From the NCBI RefSeq assembly GCF_009914335.1, contig NZ_CP043925.1:1364001-1428000 (forward strand): a stretch of DNA of 64,000 nucleotides. Reading direction: 5' to 3'. The notes under the pieces were generated by a model, which saw nothing but the letters and a program-made list of their open reading frames with translations, was not told where the DNA came from and did no database searches. Position 1 is the first letter of the stretch; every line of letters begins with the position of its first letter. The translations under genes and the position numbers were made by a program. The stretch comes from Proteus columbae (GTDB taxonomy: Bacteria; Pseudomonadota; Gammaproteobacteria; Enterobacterales; Enterobacteriaceae). Positions 25,213-32,589 of this stretch are shown piece by piece.

Positions 25213-25348
25213 GTTATCTACAATCCCATGTAGGTCAAAGATAAAAAATTTAGGATTTAGGGCTTGAAAAATGCTTGCTCGTTCATATTTATATTTTGGG
25301 CAAATAAGATACCGCCCATAATTCACTAAATACTGAAGGAGGAGTTAT

Positions 25349-25807
25349 ATGCCTAACATTAAACCTTTTTCATTATTCCCAACATTATCTGACAACCTAC
25401 TTTCAAATCGTTTTGATCAGATAGATCGCCTGTTTAGTCAGTTAACAGGCAGTAAGCCCATTGCATCACCAATTCAGACCTATAACCTGAAACAGATTGA
25501 TGATAACCACTATGAACTGACAGTGAGTGTGCCTGGATATCAAGAAAATGACTTATCGGTTTCATTGAAAGGAAGTCGTTTATTGATTGAGGGGAAAAAA
25601 GAAGAAAAATCAGAAGAAGACAATGATAAATGGATCCACCGAGGCATATCTCAAGGGCAATTTACGTTGCAATTTGACCTCGGTAAAAATGTTAAAATAG
25701 AAAAAGCCGATTTATCAAGTGGACTTCTGATCATTGCTATTGAGTATGAATTACCTGAAGAAGAAAAACGACAAACAATAGCGATAGAAAATAAAGATAA
25801 AAGTTAA
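25349..25807 (+). CDS. Hsp20-family small heat-shock protein (IbpA-like)
   Basis: The 152-residue protein has a full alpha-crystallin domain (YNLKQIDDNHYELTVSVPGY...GKKEEK...WIHRGISQGQFTLQFDLG). The start MPNIKPFSLFP is IbpA-like and the tail RQTIAIENK contains the I-x-I motif used for oligomers. It would bind unfolding proteins under stress. GGAGGAG precedes the ATG. CTTGAAA at 25263 with TTCATATT 12 bp later resembles a sigma-32 promoter, so it may be heat-induced independently of Q. It is cargo between Q and lysis genes. Confidence 0.9.
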   Translation: MPNIKPFSLFPTLSDNLLSNRFDQIDRLFSQLTGSKPIASPIQTYNLKQIDDNHYELTVSVPGYQENDLSVSLKGSRLLIEGKKEEKSEEDNDKWIHRGISQGQFTLQFDLGKNVKIEKADLSSGLLIIAIEYELPEEEKRQTIAIENKDKS

Positions 25808-25833
25808 TTGAGTTAGATAACGTGAATAAGATT

Positions 25834-25858
25834 AAGGCTACGCATGATGTGTAGCCTT
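25834..25858. terminator. Terminator after hsp20
   Basis: AAGGCTAC and GTAGCCTT form a stem followed by AATTGTTTT. A second hairpin, ATGCCGATA...TATCGGCAT, lies at 25885-25914. Confidence 0.6.
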
Positions 25859-25914
25859 AATTGTTTTCAATACACAATAAAAAAATGCCGATACGCTAGG
25901 AGTCATATCGGCAT

Positions 25915-26387
25915 ATAAAATAAACGCAAGAAGCAATGTAAGTCATGTCGTACTAATTCGTATCAAACCTGTCAATTTGATACGAATGTAATGATAATTA
26001 TTCTCACTAAGATATTCAACCCTAAATTAAATAAGGTTACTTTGTAGCCTTTCCGTCTATGCCGACCACAGAATCAATACCCACTTATACCGTTCACACA
26101 AGAGCTGTGAGTCGGCACCTTTTAATAGGGTTTCATTCTTGATAGCACACACAAGTGCTTTTATTGCAAAAATAAAGTTTGCTATCTGAATTTTTCTATG
26201 GCTTAATGACATCACTGGTTTGGAAGTACAGGCCTATTTATGTTAGTCAGTTTAAAGTTGTTCACCGTTTAGCGTTATCCTCGATACCACTTCATTGCGA
26301 ATTCCTTCTAATTAATTCCCATAAGTAAAAATAAAAAACAAACCCTCATATGCCTTATGGCAAATTAAATAAATTAAAGGAAATTCT
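25915..26387. other. Gene-free leader upstream of the cold-shock gene
   Basis: About 470 bp without a convincing gene on either strand. Cold-shock genes of the cspA group have long structured 5' leaders that act as RNA thermometers. This stretch, with several short inverted repeats, probably holds the promoter and such a leader. The start point cannot be fixed by eye. Confidence 0.4.
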
Positions 26388-26600
26388 ATGTCTAATACAA
26401 TGACTGGTTCAGTAAAATGGTTTAACGATGATAAAGGTTTTGGTTTCATCACTCCTAAAGATGGAAGTAAAGATGTATTTGTACATTACTCTGCAATTCA
26501 GAGTGATGACTTCAAATCTCTGATGGAAGGCCAAGAAGTTTCATTTACCATTGAAAATGGTATGAAAGGTCCAGCAGCAGGCAACGTGGTGGCTCTCTAA
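26388..26600 (+). CDS. CspA-family cold-shock protein
   Basis: A 70-residue single cold-shock domain ([28 protein letters not shown]) with RNP1 (KGFGFI) and RNP2 (VFVHYS). It binds single-stranded RNA and DNA and melts RNA structure in the cold. Csp genes between Q and the lysis genes are also known from the E. coli Qin prophage. AAAGGAAATTCT precedes the ATG. Confidence 0.95.
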   Translation: MSNTMTGSVKWFNDDKGFGFITPKDGSKDVFVHYSAIQSDDFKSLMEGQEVSFTIENGMKGPAAGNVVAL

Positions 26601-26607
26601 AGGCGCT

Positions 26608-26748
26608 ATTACTATTCGCCTCTATTTTAAATGCCCTTGTTGTAGCGGTTCACAATATAGAACATCACAATTTGATGTTACAGTGAACAATCCACACGGC
26701 GCAAAATGTATTTTTTGTAAGACTGTGATGGCTGCTCAAATGAGTTAA
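26608..26748 (+). CDS. YmcF/YnfQ-like zinc-finger microprotein, probable ATT start
   Basis: Seven bases after the csp stop, a 46-codon frame reads ITIRLYFKCPCCSGSQYRTS, then QFDVTVNNPHGAKCIFCK and a short end. Two Cys pairs (CPCC and CIFC) suggest a zinc ribbon. The frame has no ATG, GTG or TTG upstream before a stop, but ATT at 26608 has AGG five bases before it. E. coli YmcF and YnfQ lie downstream of cspG and cspI, share this sequence pattern and, as I recall, also start at a non-AUG codon. The product is probably cold-induced with Csp. Confidence 0.65.
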   Translation: MTIRLYFKCPCCSGSQYRTSQFDVTVNNPHGAKCIFCKTVMAAQMS

Positions 26749-26773
26749 GCGTTAAATAGTTGAATATATAGAA

Positions 26774-26796
26774 CCTCGCTTTGGCGGGGTTTTTTT
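26774..26796 (+). terminator. Terminator after the cold-shock operon, near copy of tR'
   Basis: CCTCGC-TTTG-GCGGGG with seven T residues, one base different from the tR' hairpin at 25191. It ends the csp transcript. Confidence 0.85.
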
Positions 26797-26972
26797 GTTG
26801 CTTAAATTTAAATATGATCCCTTTATATTTTAAAACGTACATATTCATTAGTGTGTGGTAAACTTAGGAAAGTAAACATACCTCATTGCTATCAACAGCA
26901 AACCTTGCATTTGCAAGTTTTTATCGAAAATAGATGCGGTATCTAAAGGAATGATTTCCTAAGGAGATGCCT

Positions 26973-27080
26973 ATGAATTGGTCTGCGCTATTACACCGAA
27001 TCCCCGCTTTTTTACGGAATGTAATTATCATTGCTTTATTGCTCTTAGTTGCATTTGTGATAGTTCGTTGGTTCAGGTAA
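26973..27080 (+). CDS. Single-pass membrane microprotein, 35 residues
   Basis: AAGGAG lies 7 nt before an ATG opening MNWSALLHRIPAFLRNV, followed by a strongly hydrophobic helix of about 17 residues and the basic end RWFR. The size and shape are like type I toxin or small stress membrane proteins, but no family is recognised. The excellent ribosome site is the main support. Confidence 0.55.
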   Translation: MNWSALLHRIPAFLRNVIIIALLLLVAFVIVRWFR

Positions 27081-27087
27081 ATTCATT

Positions 27088-27165
27088 CCGCCATTAGCTT
27101 AACTGGGAGAGTATTTAGTTTTATTTAAACTAAAAGTCGAGGTTCGATACCTTGATGGCGGTCCA
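27088..27165 (+). tRNA. tRNA-like gene with abnormal anticodon arm
   Basis: CCGCCAT and ATGGCGG form a perfect 7-bp acceptor stem followed by T and encoded CCA. The D arm is GCTT-AACTGGGA-GAGT. The T arm is CGAGG-TTCGATA-CCTTG with a canonical T loop. The anticodon region is odd: TTTAGTTT pairs with AAACTAAA over 8 bp with a 5-base loop (TATTT). This equals a 7-bp stem with a 7-base loop (anticodon reading ATT), two pairs longer than normal. The variable loop has only 3 bases. It may be a decayed tRNA or a tRNA mimic. Confidence 0.55.
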
Positions 27166-27248
27166 ATTAAATATAAAGCTTCTCATCTATTTTTTATTTT
27201 AATCTATAGAAAACTTGATATTAGGAGCATAAACTCTTAGGAGTTATT

Positions 27249-27656
27249 ATGACAGGACTAAATCAAACAAAAGTAATTAGTCGAGTTTTACAATGGATTA
27301 GTAGTGTTGGCCTGATATTGCTTGCAATTATTTTAATAATTTTTTTAGTTAAAGAAACTATTATCCTTGCTAATTTATTATTTACAGTTAGTGATCCAGT
27401 TTCAATTTATTTATTAGTTGATGGACTTATCATTTACTTTCTTTATTTTGAATTTATTGCATTAATTATTAAATATTTTCAGTCGAATTATCACTTTCCA
27501 TTGCAATATTTTATTTATATTGCAATAACTGCGGTAATTAGGTTAATTGTTGTTGAACATAAAAATCCTCAGTTACTTATTGTTTACTCAGGAACGATAC
27601 TGCTACTTGTTATTGCATTATATATTTCTAGTGCTGAAAGATTGAAACCTAATTAA
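27249..27656 (+). CDS. psiE: Phosphate-starvation-inducible protein PsiE
   Basis: The 135-residue membrane protein has four hydrophobic segments and aligns with E. coli PsiE (136 aa): VFL/IFLVKET, YFLYFEFIALIIKYFQS, HFPLQYFIYIAITAVIRL, and an end SSAERLK. Its role is unknown, though it is part of the Pho regulon in E. coli. AGGAG precedes the ATG. It normally sits in the chromosome, so its place between Q and lysis genes makes it likely phage cargo. Confidence 0.9.
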   Translation: MTGLNQTKVISRVLQWISSVGLILLAIILIIFLVKETIILANLLFTVSDPVSIYLLVDGLIIYFLYFEFIALIIKYFQSNYHFPLQYFIYIAITAVIRLIVVEHKNPQLLIVYSGTILLLVIALYISSAERLKPN

Positions 27657-27756
27657 AATTATAAAAGTAGTAAAAAAAGCATAATCTTACTAATATGAAT
27701 ACAGTTATGATCTACTATAATCAGATTATATGAATGTTTCATATGAGGTAGTAAGA

Positions 27757-28752
27757 ATGTTTAACTCTGTTACAGATATTCACAAAAATAATTTTGTTGG
27801 TAAAAAAATTATTGTAGGGATTAGCACTTGTTTATTAGGGAATAATGTTAGGTTTGATGGTGGTCATAAGCGCTTTCATCTTGCCGTAGATGAACTATCT
27901 GATTATTTTGAATATCAATCGGCTTGTCCTGAGATGGCTATTGGTTTACCTACACCAAGGCCCGCACTAAGATTAGTTAAATCAAATTCAGGAGAAATTG
28001 CATTAAAATTTAGTAACGGGAGTGAAGGTGATTTAACTGAAAAGATGAATCGGTATTCTGTTGAGTATTTAGAGAAATTTAATCAGTTTAGTGGGTATAT
28101 TGTTTGTGCAAAATCACCAAGTTGTGGATTAGAGCGTGTTCGTGTATATGATCCTATTGGTAATGGTAATAGGAAGGCTGGGACGGGTATTTTTACAGAA
28201 AATCTGAAAAAAATGATGCCTTGGTTACCAATAGAGGAAGATGGACGATTGAATGATCCTCATATAAGAGAAAATTTTGTTATACGTGTATTTGCACTGG
28301 ATGAGTTGAATGAATTGAGAATGAACGCATTTACTCGTCAGTCTTTAATCGATTTCCATACAAGATATAAACTGCTCTTATTGGCTCATTCACAACCTCT
28401 TTATAGAGAGTTAGGTCGCTTTGTTGCTAATAATAAAGAATGGCATTCATTGGAAGCTTTTTTTGATGAATATCGAAATAGATTTATGACATTATTACAG
28501 CACCAAGCAACACGACGTAATCATACCAATGTTCTTATGCATGTGCAGGGGTATTTTAAGCGCTATTTAACATCAAATCAGCGACAAGCATTAAGTCAAT
28601 TGATTTTAGAATACCGTCAAGGAATACAGCCTTTATTAGCACCTTTAACATTAATTAATCATTATCTATCAGAGCATCCTGATAATTATTTGAGTAAACA
28701 GAGATATTTTCATCCTTATCCTCAATCCTTAAGATTACGTTATGGATTATAA
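27757..28752 (+). CDS. DUF523-DUF1722 two-domain protein (YbgA-like)
   Basis: The 331-residue product has an N-terminal DUF523 domain (VGISTCLLGNNVRFDGGHKR, CPEMAIGLPTPRPALRL, SGYIVCAKSPSCGLERVRVY; Cys residues conserved). A C-terminal DUF1722 domain follows (FHTRYKLLLLAHSQ, RRNHTNVLMHVQGYFKRYL). E. coli YbgA has only the second part. Such proteins are often next to photolyase, suggesting a link to light or DNA damage, but activity is not established. GAGG precedes the ATG at 27757. Confidence 0.88.
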   Translation: MFNSVTDIHKNNFVGKKIIVGISTCLLGNNVRFDGGHKRFHLAVDELSDYFEYQSACPEMAIGLPTPRPALRLVKSNSGEIALKFSNGSEGDLTEKMNRYSVEYLEKFNQFSGYIVCAKSPSCGLERVRVYDPIGNGNRKAGTGIFTENLKKMMPWLPIEEDGRLNDPHIRENFVIRVFALDELNELRMNAFTRQSLIDFHTRYKLLLLAHSQPLYRELGRFVANNKEWHSLEAFFDEYRNRFMTLLQHQATRRNHTNVLMHVQGYFKRYLTSNQRQALSQLILEYRQGIQPLLAPLTLINHYLSEHPDNYLSKQRYFHPYPQSLRLRYGL

Positions 28753-28776
28753 TAAACTTATTGATAGGAGGAAAAT

Positions 28777-29286
28777 ATGATACGTTCTTTTGTCACTTTT
28801 TTAAGTTCATTTATTCTTACTGGATGCAATGTTATTCCTCCGAGTGACATTAAGCCTGTTAATAATTTTGATCTATCACGTTATCTTGGGCAGTGGTATG
28901 AGGTAGCTAGAATAGATAATCGTTTTGAAAAAGGCTTAACGAAAGTTACCGCAAATTATTCATTACGAGATGATGGTGGTGTTAAGGTTATTAATCGAGG
29001 TTGGAGTCAAAATAAACATCGCTGGAAAGAAAGTATCGGTAAGGCTTATTTTGTTGATTTATCTAATAAAGGTGCATTAAAAGTATCATTTTTTGGTCCA
29101 TTCTATGGTGGATATAATATCATCAAATTGGATAAGAATTATCAATATTCTTTGGTTGTAGGACCAGATAAAGATTATTTATGGATATTATCACGTACAC
29201 CGACCATGCCATCAAATTTGTTGAATGAATATATTAATTTTGCAACATCATATGGATTTGATAGTAACAGGATCATAATATTTTAA
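28777..29286 (+). CDS. blc: Outer-membrane lipocalin Blc
   Basis: A lipoprotein signal with lipobox LTGC (Cys17) is followed by a lipocalin barrel: the GxW motif in YLGQWYEVARID, KVTANYSL, KVSFFGPFYGGYNII and DYLWILSRTP. Total 169 aa. Blc binds lysophospholipids and is linked to envelope stress and membrane repair. AGGAGG precedes the ATG. It follows the DUF523-DUF1722 gene closely (24 bp), probably in one transcript. Confidence 0.92.
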   Translation: MIRSFVTFLSSFILTGCNVIPPSDIKPVNNFDLSRYLGQWYEVARIDNRFEKGLTKVTANYSLRDDGGVKVINRGWSQNKHRWKESIGKAYFVDLSNKGALKVSFFGPFYGGYNIIKLDKNYQYSLVVGPDKDYLWILSRTPTMPSNLLNEYINFATSYGFDSNRIIIF

Positions 29287-29308
29287 CAAAAGGTATATAG
29301 CTGAATTT

Positions 29309-29334
29309 AAATACTATCTAATTTGATGGTATTT
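29309..29334 (+). terminator. Hairpin after blc, possible terminator
   Basis: AAATACTATC pairs with GATGGTATTT (one G-T pair), followed by AATTTAATTAT. It is weak but well placed after blc. Confidence 0.4.
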
Positions 29335-29405
29335 AATTTAATTATAATTTGAAAACGCCTATTCATATTATCCATTATAATAACACTGGTAATGATTATT
29401 TACAC

Positions 29406-29633
29406 CTAAGAGCATGGGGATTTATGAGTTAGTGTTATCCAGGCTAGTCGTTTTGTTTTTATTGGTGAATAAAATGTGCACTTTTCTGATTTTTTATTTA
29501 TATCGTTCTCGATTTGAGTTGTTTGTTTAACTGACTGATTTTTATCATTATTAGTTATTATAATGAAAGTAATTATAAAAAATAAAGAAATAAGAAATAA
29601 AATAATATATCGCACTTGATTACTCCGTTTCAT
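29406..29633 (-). CDS. Possible small membrane protein
   Basis: A 75-residue frame with one N-terminal hydrophobic segment (VRYIILFLISLFFIITFIII) after a basic start, then a polar tail with two Cys. It reads against the phage late direction. No ribosome site is visible and the DNA is very A/T-rich, so this may be chance. Confidence 0.4.
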   Translation of the reverse strand: MKRSNQVRYIILFLISLFFIITFIIITNNDKNQSVKQTTQIENDINKKSEKCTFYSPIKTKRLAWITLTHKSPCS

Positions 29634-29777
29634 AAATATTATTTATTATTTTATGAATAAATTTATAAATATGTACAGTAATAAATAAGAATTACTATAT
29701 TTTTATAAATCATCTCGAAAATCTCTTAATAATTTCTCTTTATATTAATCATTAATGGGCACTCCGTAGGGGTGTAT

Positions 29778-30047
29778 ATGTGTATGGATAAATTAACCAA
29801 TGTAACCTATGGAACAGCAGGCCTAACGGCCTTTTTTGCCAGTCTCTCTTTATATGAATGGGGATTTGTTATCGGGATGGCGTTCAGCATGGTTCTAGGT
29901 TTAGCCACTTATTTTATGACTCGAAGAGAACAGCGAAAACGTACTCAATTATTTGAAGAGCTTGTTCGTCATGTTGACCCACAAAACCCGACCGAAACGT
30001 TAAAAAGACTTGCTGAATTAATGGTGAAAGCACCAAAGGATATTTAA
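29778..30047 (+). CDS. Holin, pinholin-like (phage 21 S type)
   Basis: The product (MCMDKLTNVTYGTAGLTAFFA...) has two hydrophobic segments and a charged C terminus (TRREQRKRTQLFEEL), the layout of phage 21 S. The N terminus MCMDKLT parallels the dual start MKSMDKLT of phage 21, where the two starts give antiholin and holin. Starts at 29778 and 29784 are both plausible. It is followed directly by a SAR-type endolysin, its usual partner. Confidence 0.82.
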   Translation: MCMDKLTNVTYGTAGLTAFFASLSLYEWGFVIGMAFSMVLGLATYFMTRREQRKRTQLFEELVRHVDPQNPTETLKRLAELMVKAPKDI

Positions 30048-30517
30048 TGTCTCTCAAACAGAAAATAGCGGCGCTAACAACAGCAGGAGCCACAGCAATC
30101 GCATTAGTAGTGATAGCCCATTTTGAAGGTGTGCGTTATGAACCTTATCGTGATGTGGCAGGCGTTTTGACGGTTTGTTATGGGCATACAGGCAAAGACA
30201 TTATTCAAGGTAAGACATATACACAACAAGAATGTGATGCGTTATTACAAAACGATTTTATTAAGACACAACAGAAAGTCGATGCATTAATCAAAGTACC
30301 ACTCGATGACTACACCAAAGCCGCTTTATATTCCTTTGCTTTTAATGTAGGAATGACAGCATTTGCTCGCTCAACATTACTCAAGAAATTAAATGCGGAT
30401 GATAGAGCGGGTGCCTGTGAAGAAATAAAACGTTGGGTATATGCGGGTGGAAAGGTTTGGCGAGGGCTTGTCAGTCGTCGAGAAGCGGAGTCAGCACTAT
30501 GTCATGGAAACCTTTAA
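30047..30517 (+). CDS. SAR endolysin (GH24 lysozyme)
   Basis: The 156-residue muramidase starts with a weakly hydrophobic signal-anchor-release segment (IAALTTAGATAIALVVIAH). The catalytic site FEGVRYEPYRDVAGVLTVCYGHTG contains Glu, Asp and Thr of the GH24 triad. SAR endolysins reach the periplasm by Sec and become active when a pinholin depolarises the membrane. The start overlaps the holin stop. Confidence 0.92.
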   Translation: MSLKQKIAALTTAGATAIALVVIAHFEGVRYEPYRDVAGVLTVCYGHTGKDIIQGKTYTQQECDALLQNDFIKTQQKVDALIKVPLDDYTKAALYSFAFNVGMTAFARSTLLKKLNADDRAGACEEIKRWVYAGGKVWRGLVSRREAESALCHGNL

Positions 30518-30657
30518 TCATCATTATCAGCTTTATCCTTGCATTACTCATTACAGTCGCTGGTGGCATTTATCTCTTGATTGATAACTCATGTACTAAA
30601 GACCAAGTTAGTTTAGAAAAGCGCTGTCAGATAGCTCTCTCACATCATCGGTACTAA
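30499..30657 (+). CDS. Small membrane protein of the lysis cassette
   Basis: From the ATG at 30499 the frame has 52 residues: MSWKPLIIIISFILALLITV, a short extension, then a polar Cys-containing end. It overlaps the lysozyme 3' end by 19 bases and ends 2 bases before Rz. One transmembrane segment; the role in lysis is unknown. Confidence 0.6.
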   Translation: MSWKPLIIIISFILALLITVAGGIYLLIDNSCTKDQVSLEKRCQIALSHHRY

Positions 30658-30659
30658 TC

Positions 30660-31121
30660 ATGAAATACGGGAAACTCTATGCCGTCATTGCGATGGTAGG
30701 CATCATTGTGGGTAGTTATTGGGTGATTAACTGGCAAGCTAACAGAATTAATCTATTAGTAGAAACAAACAAAGAACTAACGATTGCTCTCGAAGAACAG
30801 AGGTCTATTAATACTGATTATCAAGCACGCATAATGCGATTAAATCAGTTGGATATTCAATATATACAGGAGTTAGCGAATGCCAAGAATGAAATTAGTC
30901 GCTTGCGTGATATTAGTGAGCATCATCCTGAGCGGGTGTATATCAAAGCCGAGTGCCCAAAAAACAAAACCACTCCCGCCACCCGCTTGGCTTATGCAAC
31001 CACCGCCCGACCTACTGACACCGCTATCCGAAATTATTGGTTACTCCGAGAACGAATTGCAGAGTCAGAACAGATGATTAAAGGGTTGCAGGATTACATT
31101 AGAGTGGAGTGTGTGAACTAA
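30660..31121 (+). CDS. Rz: Inner-membrane spanin Rz
   Basis: A 153-residue protein with an N-terminal transmembrane helix (LYAVIAMVGIIVGSYWVINW) and a long periplasmic coiled coil (NKELTIALEEQRSINTDYQ...). This is the i-spanin form. With Rz1 it fuses inner and outer membranes at the end of lysis. Rz1 is nested inside in another frame. Confidence 0.88.
   Translation: MKYGKLYAVIAMVGIIVGSYWVINWQANRINLLVETNKELTIALEEQRSINTDYQARIMRLNQLDIQYIQELANAKNEISRLRDISEHHPERVYIKAECPKNKTTPATRLAYATTARPTDTAIRNYWLLRERIAESEQMIKGLQDYIRVECVN
30880..31077 (+). CDS. Rz1: Outer-membrane spanin lipoprotein Rz1 (nested in Rz)
   Basis: The 65-residue frame lies wholly inside Rz. It has a lipoprotein signal with lipobox LSGC (MKLVACVILVSIILSGC) and a proline-rich mature part (PLPPPAWLMQPPPDLL). 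This embedded, Pro-rich o-spanin layout is characteristic of lambda-type Rz1. Confidence 0.88.
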   Translation: MPRMKLVACVILVSIILSGCISKPSAQKTKPLPPPAWLMQPPPDLLTPLSEIIGYSENELQSQNR

Positions 31122-31434
31122 AAAAAGCCCAGCATGGGTGCATGGGCAAACTAACTAAACACCAATCAGTAAGAGTATAGCGAGGTTGATTTTAGTTAGT
31201 ATAGCTTAAGTAAGTATATATACCAGATTGATAATTCTGATTAACTTATTTCTTACCTAAATAAAAACGCAAGATAAAAATAACCCTGTGAGTTTGGGCT
31301 CCCACAGGGCTTTCACTAGTATGTGTGAAAACAATAGATTACCAATATTCAGTAAGCCAATCTGTTAATAATCAACGTAAGTTTTTAGAAAACAATCGCC
31401 TCGCAATAGCGGGGCTTTTTAATGGAGAAATATC
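31122..31434. other. Gene-poor stretch after the lysis genes with two terminators
   Basis: No gene seen. CCCTGTG...CACAGGG followed by CTTTC (31284-31313) and CCTCGC-AATA-GCGGGG-CTTTTT (31399-31420) look like terminators. The second again resembles the tR' hairpin. A packaging site could lie between here and the terminase genes, but no cos or pac sequence can be identified by eye. Confidence 0.45.
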
Positions 31435-31506
31435 ATGGCAGTAGAAGGTTCAGAGAATCCAGTTAAATTCCGTGAAGAATTGGATAAAAGCATTCCAAAA
31501 GAATAA
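31435..31506 (+). CDS. Possible 23-residue peptide or gene remnant
   Basis: GGAG lies 8 nt before an ATG opening MAVEGSENPVKFREELDKSI, ending PKE. The ribosome site is good and the peptide looks protein-like, but it is very short. It may be the start of a deleted gene. Confidence 0.3.
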   Translation: MAVEGSENPVKFREELDKSIPKE

Positions 31507-31626
31507 CCCCGACAAGGTTAGATAAATCGTTTATCCATTAAGGAGGTCGATCCCTATCTTGACTGCTAGGAATAGACTAGAAGTGACCAAAGTAACGTAG
31601 TGACACGTGATGATGGTTGCGAATGG

Positions 31627-32055
31627 TTACTTTTTGTCGTCTGTATATATAGGCTTGGTGCAGGTGGCTTCCATCACAGGCATCCCTGGGGATGATATGG
31701 ATTCAATTATTACTTTTGTGTCATTTCCACGAAGTAATGTAAGCCTTGTATCGTGGCTCATCCAATAGAATTCTTTGTAATAAGGTACTCCGAATTGAGA
31801 TGAGTATGCTCCTTTTACCTTCATAGCATAGGTCGGAGATGGCATATGACTACTCTTTTTAGCTGGCGCTATCTTGAGGATTTGTGTTGCATTTGATTTA
31901 TAAACAGAAAATATCTGGCTATCCTCACTTTTTTTGGTGGTGCCGTCTTGGGAGTAATTAATCCAAGAGCACTCCATTTCAAATATCAGGGTTTCATCTG
32001 TTGCATTAGCGCACACAGTGAACGGTATAAGTAAAGCAAAAAGATACTGTCTCAT
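31627..32055 (-). CDS. Secreted protein of unknown function
   Basis: The 142-residue product has a signal peptide (MRQYLFALLIPFTVCANA, cut before TDE) and two Cys residues in the mature part (MECSW and ATCTKP), probably disulfide-linked. GAGGG precedes the ATG. It reads against the late genes and so has its own promoter. This is typical of a lysogenic-conversion gene. No family is recognised. Confidence 0.65.
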   Translation of the reverse strand: MRQYLFALLIPFTVCANATDETLIFEMECSWINYSQDGTTKKSEDSQIFSVYKSNATQILKIAPAKKSSHMPSPTYAMKVKGAYSSQFGVPYYKEFYWMSHDTRLTLLRGNDTKVIIESISSPGMPVMEATCTKPIYTDDKK

Positions 32056-32115
32056 GATCCCTCTATGTCAATGCAATATCGTCTTACGACAAGACTATCA
32101 CAAGAAGAGCTAACT

Positions 32116-32238
32116 ATGACTGAAAAATATCACGTAATAGCAACTAAGAAAGATGGCTCAACATACAAAGGCATAATGACCACTAAAGAGCCTCATGTGA
32201 CCAATAGGATAATCGGTAGCGCAAAAATAGAAAACTAA
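32116..32238 (+). CDS. Small phage protein, 40 residues
   Basis: The frame MTEKYHVIATKKDGSTYKGI... ends GSAKIEN. The composition is protein-like and it lies between the lysis and packaging genes. The ribosome site is weak (AGAG). Unknown function. Confidence 0.4.
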   Translation: MTEKYHVIATKKDGSTYKGIMTTKEPHVTNRIIGSAKIEN

Positions 32239-32339
32239 ATAAATTAGACCAAAAATAGCGTGTTTTGGGCATTCTTCAGGCCTGTGAGGATAAATAAAGG
32301 TGAGCAATTAAGCTCTATAAAAGACACCGGAGAATTCTA

Positions 32340-32504
32340 ATGTCTAAAACAACCGATCAGCTGATCAACAATCTTAAGCATAACTTCAAGTTACTGGAAA
32401 CCATTTATCAATCAGGCTTGTCAATTTACTACAATACTGACGTAATCCATGATGCTATTGATGCAATCATTGATGAGTTAAGGCGACGAGGAGTTGCTAT
32501 CTAA
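32340..32504 (+). CDS. Small helical phage protein, 54 residues
   Basis: GGAG lies 7 nt before the ATG. The product MSKTTDQLINNLKHNFKLLE... ends DELRRRGVAI and looks helical throughout. It sits just before two terminators and the terminase genes. No family recognised. Confidence 0.55.
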   Translation: MSKTTDQLINNLKHNFKLLETIYQSGLSIYYNTDVIHDAIDAIIDELRRRGVAI

Positions 32505-32510
32505 CAATAG

Positions 32511-32566
32511 CCCGCTCCGGCGGGTTTTTTATTGCAAATCACAAAGCTCACTACGGTGAGTTTTTT
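32511..32566 (+). terminator. Two tandem terminators before the terminase genes
   Basis: CCCGC-TCCG-GCGGG with six T (32511-32530) and CTCAC-TACG-GTGAG with six T (32547-32566). Q-modified polymerase would have to pass both. Confidence 0.85.
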
Positions 32567-32589
32567 AATTTGTTATTGAGGATATGAAT

